Positions 1 to 4,906 of a stretch of DNA of 6,299 nt are shown here, one piece after another. Position 1 is the first letter of the stretch. Every line of letters starts with the position of its first letter. The stretch spans positions 1 through 6,299 of the forward strand of contig CAMPBN010000069.1 in assembly GCA_946638265.1 (NCBI GenBank), given 5' to 3'. The notes under the pieces were generated by a model that searched no databases, was not told the DNA's origin, and saw nothing but the letters and a program-made list of their open reading frames with translations. The DNA is from an uncultured Bacillota bacterium (lineage in GTDB: Bacteria; Bacillota; Clostridia; Peptostreptococcales; Anaerovoracaceae). The position numbers and the translations under genes were made by a program.

Positions 1-384
1 ATCTTCAATTAAAAGATCATCCCCCTGTATTGAAATATAACTACCAGGGTTCTTTAGATTTATTGTGCCTGCTCCCGCTAGCGTTACATTATTACCAGTA
101 TAAAGAACACCCGTGATATTCAGCGTTTTCCCTGAAGGAACAGTAATTGTAACACCATCTGGCAATATTGTGTCCCCTGTCCACAGTTCCTCCGTATCAG
201 TCACAGCATAATTCCCTGAGCCGGGATATGCGTCAACAGCATATGCTAAGTATTTACCACCCAGCAGCGGCACCATGGTCACAATCATACATATAGAAAG
301 AAGAAAAGCAAGAGGACGCTTTAGTTCCCTCATACCTTTCTCCAGAATGTTTTCCTTAATATAGTCAAAATTAAAATTTTTCAT
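1..384 (-). CDS. Exported surface protein, N-terminal part (runs off the window)
   Basis: The reading frame is open for 128 codons from ATG at 384 to the window edge, so the C-terminus is missing. Residues 19-24 (RELKRP) are positively charged, residues 25-42 form a hydrophobic stretch, and AYA at 47-49 is a good signal peptidase I site, so export by Sec is likely. The mature part begins VDAYPGSGNYAV and has short Thr/Asn/Gly-rich beta-strand-like segments (GVTITVPSGKTLNI, NNVTLAGAGTINL). These resemble the start of the large beta-helical or repeat-rich surface proteins of gut Clostridia; that comparison is inference. There are two credible starts: ATG at 384 with AAGGAG upstream, and ATG at 333 (residue 18) with GGAG six bases upstream. 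The second gives a more ordinary signal peptide. No catalytic or anchoring domain is visible. It lies downstream of the Fic gene on the same strand but has its own promoter. Confidence 0.8.
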   Translation of the reverse strand, partial: MKNFNFDYIKENILEKGMRELKRPLAFLLSICMIVTMVPLLGGKYLAYAVDAYPGSGNYAVTDTEELWTGDTILPDGVTITVPSGKTLNITGVLYTGNNVTLAGAGTINLKNPGSYISIQGDDLLIED

Positions 385-450
385 TGCCTTCTCCTTGATG
401 AAAGAATTTTAGTCTGTCCTTCTCGTAAAAAATCACAAATTTTCAGTTTT

Positions 451-479
451 ATTATACTATAAAACAGCGCCGTCAACAA
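451..479 (-). promoter_or_regulatory. Sigma-A-type promoter of the surface-protein gene
   Basis: On the minus strand a perfect TATAAT (451-456) lies 17 bases from TTGTTG (474-479), a weak -35. TTGACG three bases nearer is an alternative with a short 14-base spacer. The predicted start near 444 gives a leader of about 60 bases before ATG 384. The -35 lies inside the stem of the Fic gene terminator. Confidence 0.6.
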
Positions 480-506
480 TATTTTCTTTGATATTGCCGA
501 CAGCGC
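457..506 (-). terminator. Intrinsic terminator of the Fic gene
   Basis: In minus-strand RNA, bases 506-491 pair with 482-467 as a 16-bp stem including three G-U pairs. The loop is eight bases (483-490), and TGTTTTAT follows the stem. It starts 12 bases after the Fic stop codon. The wobble pairs exist only in minus-strand RNA, which fits termination of leftward transcription. Confidence 0.7.
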
Positions 507-518
507 AAATTAGAATCT

Positions 519-1595
519 TTATTCGCTTTTTAAGATAATCCATTCGCCCTTCTTATTTGATCCGATTCGCTTGATTATTCCGTTGCGGACCATAGACTGC
601 AAGCAGCGTTTTATGGTAGCCTCCGAGCAGCCCAAGCGCTCTCCTATTTCTTTGCGCGTCAGGCCTGCTTCTTTCCGCAGCAAATCAAGGATTTTACTTT
701 CACGCTCATCCAATTTTATCGGGTCATTTATCGGGTCATTTATCGGGTCAACTTGACCCAATAAAAATTTGCCGCTTACATGCATCTCTCTGTTATGGAG
801 CTCATGCCTTTCATCGAGGAGAAGATTTCTTAAGAATTTTTCAAGAAATTCCGTGGTCTCATAAATACCGGCTTTGATATTGGTGTAATTCGCTCTGACC
901 AAAGCATTTCTGAAATACCATGAATGCTCCGCAAACAAATCATTCTCCACGTCAAATCCGAGCATACGCATGTACTTGATGAAGAAAACAGCCGTAGTTC
1001 TGGTGTTCCCTTCTCCAAACACGTGAATCTGCCAAAGCTCTGATACAACATAAGCTAAACGGTGTATGGTCTCGTCCATAGTCAGACCACCATAAGAGAA
1101 TCCTTTTTCCCTTGAAAAATCATAATCCAAGGTTTCCCTAAGTTCAAGTGCTCTGCCGTAAGAAACCGTATCGCCATCAAGAACCCATTCTTTTTTTGTA
1201 ATATTGTAATCTCTTATCTTACCTGCATGAGGATATATTCCAAGAAATAATTCGCGGTGGATGGATAGATACTGTGCAGGAGAAAAAGTAAATGCCTTAT
1301 CCGACAGGAGTTTTGCAATCCTTGCCGACACCTTGTCCGCCTCTTCCGTACGAGCCTCTTCGTCAGTCCGGCCTTCTTTGTTCTCATAATAGCTGTCAAT
1401 CAAATCCCCTGCTTCATGTACGGAAATTTCACCGTCAATATTTTTCTTTGCGGTCTCGTACAGGTACTCGGATGGTTTCAATCCATCCACATCCTGTAGC
1501 CCTATCGCAGCCTTCCAGGCCTGTCCCAGTTCCTTTTTGGTGGGCGGAAGATTTTTTATATATTCTTCAAATGGGTCTTTCGTTATATCCTTCAT
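519..1595 (-). CDS. Fic-domain protein with C-terminal winged helix
   Basis: The protein has 358 residues. Fic enzymes transfer AMP or another phosphate-containing group to target proteins; the target here is unknown. A conserved N-terminal region (DPFEEYI..., AIGLQDVDGLKPSEYL) precedes the Fic core at about 100-260. The Fic motif is HVFGEGNTR at 191-199, with catalytic His191, metal-binding Glu195, Asn197 and Arg199. The canonical second Arg is Ala202 and the Pro after His is Val. A linker carries DPINDPINDPI (283-293), followed by a winged helix at about 298-356 (LTRKEIGERLGCSEATIKRCLQ), so DNA binding and autoregulation are plausible. I chose ATG 1595 because GAGG lies six bases upstream and the homologous N-terminus (xDPFEEYI) begins there. 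A frame extension to TTG 1631 adds 12 unlikely residues. It has its own promoter and terminator. No separate antitoxin gene is adjacent. Confidence 0.9.
   Translation of the reverse strand: MKDITKDPFEEYIKNLPPTKKELGQAWKAAIGLQDVDGLKPSEYLYETAKKNIDGEISVHEAGDLIDSYYENKEGRTDEEARTEEADKVSARIAKLLSDKAFTFSPAQYLSIHRELFLGIYPHAGKIRDYNITKKEWVLDGDTVSYGRALELRETLDYDFSREKGFSYGGLTMDETIHRLAYVVSELWQIHVFGEGNTRTTAVFFIKYMRMLGFDVENDLFAEHSWYFRNALVRANYTNIKAGIYETTEFLEKFLRNLLLDERHELHNREMHVSGKFLLGQVDPINDPINDPIKLDERESKILDLLRKEAGLTRKEIGERLGCSEATIKRCLQSMVRNGIIKRIGSNKKGEWIILKSE
715..750 (-). repeat. Three perfect 12-bp tandem repeats inside the Fic gene
   Basis: TTTATCGGGTCA occurs three times head to tail (715-726, 727-738, 739-750). 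Read on the minus strand it encodes the DPIN repeat that links the Fic core to the winged helix. The unit is a multiple of three, so copy-number changes would alter linker length without a frameshift. Confidence 0.97.
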
Positions 1596-1647
1596 ATCAA
1601 ACCTCAGCGTCTGTGACGCTCGTTTTTGCAATCATTCCTACAATATA

Positions 1648-1676
1648 AGTATATTTGCAGCAACGGACATTTGCAA
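1648..1676 (-). promoter_or_regulatory. Sigma-A-type promoter of the Fic gene
   Basis: On the minus strand TTGCAA (1671-1676) is followed after exactly 17 bases by TATACT (1648-1653), a 5/6 match to the -10 consensus. The predicted start near 1641 leaves about 46 bases before ATG 1595. It faces away from the flagellin promoters about 20 bp to the right. Confidence 0.7.
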
Positions 1677-1696
1677 TAAAAATATACGCCTCGGGC

Positions 1697-1724
1697 TAAA
1701 GTCTCCCGAGACACCGCCGAAAAT
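1697..1724 (+). promoter_or_regulatory. SigD (sigma-28)-type flagellin promoter, distal copy
   Basis: TAAA at 1697-1700, 15 bases, then GCCGAAAAT at 1716-1724. This closely matches the Bacillus SigD pattern TAAA-N14-16-GCCGATAT. The spacer contains the inverted repeat GTCTC-CC-GAGAC (1701-1712). Distance to the flagellin start is about 150 bases. Confidence 0.65.
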
Positions 1725-1749
1725 ATTAATGACACAAACAGAGGAAAAG

Positions 1750-1780
1750 TGTCGCGACAAAAGTTTTTCAAAAAACTTTT
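1750..1780. promoter_or_regulatory. Two adjacent palindromes between the flagellin promoters
   Basis: TGTCGCGACA (1750-1759) is a perfect 10-bp palindrome. Immediately after it, AAAAGTTTTT (1759-1768) pairs with AAAAACTTTT (1771-1780) across two bases. They lie downstream of the distal and upstream of the proximal SigD-type promoter, so they could be a regulator site or an attenuating hairpin for distal transcripts. No binding protein can be named. Confidence 0.4.
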
Positions 1781-1790
1781 AAAAATTTGC

Positions 1791-1818
1791 TAAAGAACTT
1801 CGGATTCTCACCGAAAAT
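1791..1818 (+). promoter_or_regulatory. SigD (sigma-28)-type flagellin promoter, proximal copy
   Basis: TAAA at 1791-1794, 15 bases, then ACCGAAAAT at 1810-1818. Both blocks are shared with the distal copy at a constant 94-bp offset: GCTAAAG, then CCGAAAATATTA. The spacers differ. The first base of the -10 is A instead of G. The expected start near 1824 would give a leader of about 60 bases. Confidence 0.65.
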
Positions 1819-1835
1819 ATTAGTGTATGAAATAA

Positions 1836-1880
1836 ACGGCGCGAAGGACCGCGCTACCGTATTCAAGGATGAATGGAGGA
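1836..1880 (+). promoter_or_regulatory. Flagellin leader with CsrA-type GGA sites
   Basis: GCGCG (1839-1843) pairs with CGCGC (1850-1854) around the hexaloop AAGGAC, which fits the ANGGAN loop preferred by CsrA/RsmE proteins. A second site, CAAGGATG at 1864-1871, matches the core of the CsrA consensus, and GGAGGA at 1875-1880 is the ribosome binding site. Bacillus subtilis hag has the same layout: one CsrA site in an upstream hairpin and one over the Shine-Dalgarno, with FliW as CsrA antagonist. Control here is inferred from that similarity. Neither csrA nor fliW is in the window. Confidence 0.55.
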
Positions 1881-1884
1881 CAAA

Positions 1885-3330
1885 ATGAGAATCAATCACA
1901 ATATTGCGGCACTCAATACAAACCGTGCACTGGCGTCTAACAACAGCGCCACATCCAAGTCATTGGAAAAGTTATCTTCAGGTTTTGCAATCAACCGCGC
2001 AGGCGACAATGCAGCTGGTCTTGCAATTTCCGAAAAAATGAGAGGCCAGATCCGTGGTCTCGATCAGGCCGGGAAGAATGCCAACGACGGTATCTCCCTT
2101 ATCCAGACCGCTGAAGGCGGACTCAACGAAACACACAGCATCCTCGACAGAATGAGAGAACTGGCTGTACAGTCCGCAAACGACACAAACACAGACGAAG
2201 ATCGTAAAACAATCCAGAAAGAAATCGACCAGCTCACAAAGGAAATCACTCGTATTTCCGAGCAGACCGAATTTAATACACAGAGCCTGCTCTCCGGAGA
2301 CATGAACGCTACTTGCGAGCTCACATTCTCCCCTGCAGCAGCTGCTGACACTACCTTCGAGTATGGCCCTATCATCAACAGCATGGAAAAGATTGATGTA
2401 AATGAGACATACACAGGTACTGTTACTTATATCCACAAGGGCGACAAGCAGGCTACAGCTTCCGACAACTCTGGAAATGCAGTAGATGCAACAAACTATC
2501 CAAATGTGGATTTGAAGGCTTTCAGCAAAACTTCCGCTCTTTCCGATGGAACATACGAACTCAAGATTCAGAATGTAAAGACCCTTGGTTTCAAGACTTG
2601 TGATATCGTGCTCTACAAAGACGGAGTTGAATGTACAGATCCTGCAATCACAGTTTCCGTTTCCGATTTCCAGTCTGATGCTGCTAAAAGCATCGATCTC
2701 GGCGGAGAATTAGCCGGAGTTAAGGTTAATGCTTACAACGCTTCTTCTTGGGCTAACCCAACTTCACTTGCTTACTTCGCAGTAGAAACTGCCGAAGAAG
2801 ACAGCACAAAGGTTGACTGGGTTGACTCCCAGGGCAACGCACTCGACGCAAGAACAGCTGAAGAAAACTTCTTCTTCAGATTTGCAGATACAGCAGAGTC
2901 CGGTACTACCGTAACCATCGGCAACATCAAGGACGAGCGTCTGACTTTCCACATCGGTGCAAACGCCGGCCAGAACACCAAGTTTGGAGTTCCTGACACA
3001 AGCGCATACGCACTGGGCGTAGACGACATCAACCTGCTGACTCAGGCCACTTCCGAAAAGGCCATCACCGAGATTGACCTGGCCATCAACCGCGTATCCA
3101 GCGTAAGAGCCAGCCTCGGTGCTATGCAGAACCGTCTCGAGCACACCATCAACAACCTGGGCACTTCCAGTGAAAACCTGGCAGCAGCTGAATCCCAGAT
3201 CAGAGACGCAGACATGGCTGAAGAAATGTCCGAGTTCACCAAGAACAACATTCTGGTGCAGGCAGCAACATCCATGCTCGCTCAGGCCAACCAGATGCCA
3301 CAGAGCGTACTTTCCCTCCTCCAGGGCTAA
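1885..3330 (+). CDS. hag: Flagellin (filament subunit)
   Basis: A 481-residue filament protein, exported by the flagellar type III apparatus and polymerised outside the cell. The conserved N-terminal D0/D1 region covers residues 1-140 (MRINHNIAALNTNRAL, NRAGDNAAGLAISEKMRGQIRGL, LDRMRELAVQSAND). The C-terminal D1/D0 region covers about 390-481 and ends in MLAQANQMPQSVLSLLQG. Residues 141-375 are a variable outer domain rich in Thr, Ser and Asp. Three cysteines (144, 239, 250) lie in the variable part, which is uncommon for flagellins. ATG 1885 is preferred over the in-frame ATG 1873 because GGAGG ends five bases before it and family members begin with MRINHN. The gene appears monocistronic, with two SigD-type promoters, a likely CsrA-controlled leader and its own terminator. 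No flagellin chaperone or other filament gene is adjacent. Confidence 0.97.
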   Translation: MRINHNIAALNTNRALASNNSATSKSLEKLSSGFAINRAGDNAAGLAISEKMRGQIRGLDQAGKNANDGISLIQTAEGGLNETHSILDRMRELAVQSANDTNTDEDRKTIQKEIDQLTKEITRISEQTEFNTQSLLSGDMNATCELTFSPAAAADTTFEYGPIINSMEKIDVNETYTGTVTYIHKGDKQATASDNSGNAVDATNYPNVDLKAFSKTSALSDGTYELKIQNVKTLGFKTCDIVLYKDGVECTDPAITVSVSDFQSDAAKSIDLGGELAGVKVNAYNASSWANPTSLAYFAVETAEEDSTKVDWVDSQGNALDARTAEENFFFRFADTAESGTTVTIGNIKDERLTFHIGANAGQNTKFGVPDTSAYALGVDDINLLTQATSEKAITEIDLAINRVSSVRASLGAMQNRLEHTINNLGTSSENLAAAESQIRDADMAEEMSEFTKNNILVQAATSMLAQANQMPQSVLSLLQG

Positions 3331-3422
3331 GCGCAGCGCAACATAAAGATAGTTTAGAAGTGTAAAAGGAAAATCCTAAAAAGTTTCTCATTAGTTAATA
3401 TCAAATTTCATACATACAAACA

Positions 3423-3462
3423 GGCCTCTGTCAAGTCGCATGACAGAGGCCGTCCTCTTTTT
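3423..3462 (+). terminator. Flagellin terminator
   Basis: An 11-bp perfect stem (GGCCTCTGTCA, 3423-3433, pairing with 3441-3451) encloses a seven-base loop and is followed by GTCCTCTTTTTATT. The T-run reaches the stop codon of the convergent gene. Read leftward, the hairpin is followed by TGTTTG, so it may also end the 4388-3461 operon weakly. Confidence 0.9.
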
Positions 3463-3790
3463 ATTGTCCTTTGTGTGGTGAAGATAAATACTCATCGACG
3501 CCGGCATCCCACTGTTCCTTTCCAAGGCCGGAAAAGGATTTTGTCACGGCAGGAATATCCAACTGCTTTATATAATCTGTTGCCAGCGCGAAGCTATTCT
3601 CTTTTGAAATTTGCCTATCTCCGATAAATTCGCCAAATTTTATAAACACATCTTGAACAGCAGATACATTCTCCGAAAACAAAAATGGATTTGCATCGCT
3701 TAAATATTGTCCCAGTTCCTCGTCATGCGTTTCGTCCCAGTCTGCATCTAGCGCTAAATATATAAGGCTAAATAATTCGAATTTATTCAC
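3461..3790 (-). CDS. Small acidic protein of unknown function, partner of the DUF6088 gene
   Basis: I do not recognise this 109-residue protein. It has about 20 Asp/Glu against 8 Lys/Arg, no signal peptide and no membrane segment. Visible features are an N-terminal helix-like FELFSLIYLALDADWDE, the segment LSDANPFLFSE at 30-40, a DYIKQLDIPAVTKSF helix region and Trp18/Trp94. The start is GTG at 3790 (shown as Met), chosen because AGGAGG lies six bases upstream (3797-3802). A longer frame to ATG 3814 would read through that ribosome site. The start overlaps the last 8 bases of the upstream DUF6088 gene, so the two are almost certainly co-transcribed and translationally coupled. Nucleotidyltransferase signatures (GS...D.D) expected of an AbiEii toxin are absent. 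It could be an atypical toxin, an antitoxin accessory or an immunity protein; this is speculation. Confidence 0.8.
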   Translation of the reverse strand: MNKFELFSLIYLALDADWDETHDEELGQYLSDANPFLFSENVSAVQDVFIKFGEFIGDRQISKENSFALATDYIKQLDIPAVTKSFSGLGKEQWDAGVDEYLSSPHKGQ

Positions 3791-4388
3791 TACACACCTC
3801 CTTGATGTTTTCATAAACCCAAGATATTGTTCCTGCTGTTTCCTTTAGCAATATTTCTTTTTCTTCAGCTGACAATCTGTTTCTTAAAATAGAAATGATG
3901 CGCTCATCAACACGTTCTCGGCCCAAAGACTTAAACGCCTGTACGACCATGATTGACATCTTTGACATATTTGAGATTTCACGATTCGACTTGTGCTTGA
4001 ATGAAATTTTAATATTATCGACGTAAAAGTCTCTATAAGGCCCATCGCTAGCAAAATCCAAAGTTACCGGTACCTGCGTGGACAGTCCCAGTTTGTTAAG
4101 TGCGATGTCCCCACAAGGCGCGACAGTCCAGTTGTATTTTTCGGCCAAAGCCGATGCTACTTTTTCAGGACTTGGCGGCAAAAATTCAGCCAACAGCTCA
4201 CTGTATTTTGGCTTTTCATAGACTCCGGTCATAACTCGTCTGATGGCTCCTGCATCGACCAATCTTCCCAAACATTTTCTGATTGTTGCGAGTGAGGCAA
4301 TGTCAGCAAACCGAGATGTGTAGAAAACTTCACCTTCGGGATAGCCGTTTATTCTTTTTTTGATCTCATCGAATAATTTATCTGCCAT
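3783..4388 (-). CDS. DUF6088 / AbiEi-like winged-helix protein
   Basis: A 201-residue protein resembling the DUF6088 family, which is related to AbiEi-type antitoxins of type IV toxin-antitoxin and abortive-infection systems. Residues 20-58 form a winged helix (YTSRFADIASLATIRKCLGRL then a wing ending RVMTGVYEKP). Residues 87-110 carry WTVAPCGDIALNKLGLSTQVP, matching the conserved LGLSTQVP segment of this group. The basic C-terminal helices run from about 135 to 200. ATG 4388 has AGGAG seven bases upstream. In AbiE systems AbiEi represses its own promoter by binding inverted repeats; here the promoter lies inside a perfect 34-bp palindrome, so autoregulation is a strong inference. The downstream gene is not the usual AbiEii nucleotidyltransferase but a 109-residue unknown. 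Confidence 0.85.
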   Translation of the reverse strand: MADKLFDEIKKRINGYPEGEVFYTSRFADIASLATIRKCLGRLVDAGAIRRVMTGVYEKPKYSELLAEFLPPSPEKVASALAEKYNWTVAPCGDIALNKLGLSTQVPVTLDFASDGPYRDFYVDNIKISFKHKSNREISNMSKMSIMVVQAFKSLGRERVDERIISILRNRLSAEEKEILLKETAGTISWVYENIKEVCSE

Positions 4389-4399
4389 TTCAGCGCTCC

Positions 4400-4433
4400 T
4401 TTGTCACGAATATTATATAATATTCGTGACAAA
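4400..4433. promoter_or_regulatory. Perfect 34-bp palindrome, likely operator of the DUF6088 operon
   Basis: TTTGTCACGAATATTAT (4400-4416) is followed directly by its exact reverse complement (4417-4433). It covers the -10, most of the spacer and the predicted transcription start of the operon, and it touches the ribosome binding site at 4400. A dimeric repressor, most simply the DUF6088 winged helix itself, would block transcription here. Confidence 0.85.
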
Positions 4434-4440
4434 ATATCAA
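4412..4440 (-). promoter_or_regulatory. Sigma-A-type promoter of the DUF6088 operon
   Basis: On the minus strand TTGATA (4435-4440, 5/6) is separated by 17 bases from a perfect TATAAT (4412-4417). The expected start near 4405 gives a leader of only about 17 bases before ATG 4388. The -10 sits at the centre of the palindrome. Confidence 0.8.
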
Positions 4441-4443
4441 CTG

Positions 4444-4472
4444 AAAAACTGCGGCTTACGTCGCAGTTTTTT
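4444..4472 (-). terminator. Terminator downstream of the FlhB-like gene (bidirectional form)
   Basis: AAAAACTGCG (4444-4453) pairs with CGCAGTTTTT (4462-4471). The stem can extend through a G-T wobble and a C-G pair. The T-run is present in either direction. It separates the leftward FlhB-like transcript from the DUF6088 promoter, which begins only four bases beyond the hairpin. Confidence 0.7.
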
Positions 4473-4496
4473 GATTCATAATCGCAATATAATTCC

Positions 4497-4535
4497 TATT
4501 CCCCAAAATCAAGAAAAATGCGTTTTTGGGGAATA
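4497..4535 (-). other. Stable hairpin just after the FlhB-like stop codon
   Basis: TATTCCCCAAAA (4497-4508) pairs perfectly with 4524-4535 around a 15-base loop. It starts two bases past the stop codon at 4538. Neither direction has a T-run after it, so it is more likely a 3'-end-protecting or processing hairpin than a terminator. The true terminator lies 25 bases further on. Confidence 0.5.
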
Positions 4536-4537
4536 TA

Positions 4538-4858
4538 TTATGGCTGGGGCGGAGTGCTGATGCCCACGTCCTGTTTTTTCGGAGCCAGGGCCTTCCGCTT
4601 TTCTTCGGAGACCTTCATCAGCTCCACATAGATGTCGACTACCACCTGGTATAGCTCCGGAGGGATTTCCTGGCCCACATCCAGCTTGGTAAGCAGCGTG
4701 GCGGCAGAATCGTCATGATAGACCGTGATGCCGTTGGCAAGAGCCACTTCCAGTATTTTTTGAGCCACATAGCCCGTGCCCGCAGCCACCACTTTCGGCG
4801 CTGTGTCTTTGTCGTTTTCGTATTTCAGCGCAGCGACTTTCAGCTTGCTTTCTGCCAT
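4538..4858 (-). CDS. Stand-alone FlhB C-terminal-domain protein (YlqH/FhlB-like)
   Basis: This 106-residue protein matches the cytoplasmic C-terminal domain of FlhB/YscU export-switch proteins: VAALKYENDKDTAPKVVAAGTGYVAQKILEVA... and LDVGQEIPPELYQVVVDIY. The similarity begins just after where FlhB carries its self-cleaving NPTH motif. NPTH and the membrane domain are absent, so it corresponds to the released FlhB-CC fragment. Helicobacter pylori FlhX is a comparable free FlhB-C protein. Residues 85-106 form a Lys/Pro-rich tail. ATG 4858 has AAGGAGGG six bases upstream; an in-frame TTG at 4879 lies on the wrong side of that site. It follows the FliK-like gene by 48 bases on the same strand, the same order as ylqG-ylqH in Bacillus. 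A substrate-specificity role in flagellar export is inferred. Confidence 0.88.
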   Translation of the reverse strand: MAESKLKVAALKYENDKDTAPKVVAAGTGYVAQKILEVALANGITVYHDDSAATLLTKLDVGQEIPPELYQVVVDIYVELMKVSEEKRKALAPKKQDVGISTPPQP

Positions 4859-4906
4859 GTTTTTCCCTCCTTTCGCCAAGATTTTCCGGTAATAAAATAT
4901 TCGCTT

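Noticed and set aside
1596..1631. TTG start at 1631 adding 12 residues to the Fic protein
   Set aside because: The ATG at 1595 has a better-placed GAGG, and family members begin at the DPFEEYI region.
1597..1635. A 12-codon leader peptide (MIAKTSVTDAEV) in the fic leader
   Set aside because: AGGA abuts its ATG with no spacing, and there is no regulatory codon pattern.
1873..1884. Upstream ATG giving MEDK before the flagellin start
   Set aside because: It overlaps the ribosome binding site for ATG 1885, and flagellins begin MRINHN.
3791..3814. ATG 3814 as start of the small acidic protein
   Set aside because: The extra residues would encode the ribosome binding site itself; GTG 3790 is correctly spaced from AGGAGG.
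3461..4388. A standard AbiEi-AbiEii pair
   Set aside because: The second gene is too short and lacks nucleotidyltransferase motifs.
4416..4421. TATAAT on the plus strand in the palindrome as a rightward promoter
   Set aside because: It exists only because the site is symmetric; no -35 lies 16-18 bases upstream on that strand.
4360..4560. Plus-strand 66-residue frame across the DUF6088 promoter
   Set aside because: It runs through the palindrome and both hairpins, has no ribosome site and no family likeness.
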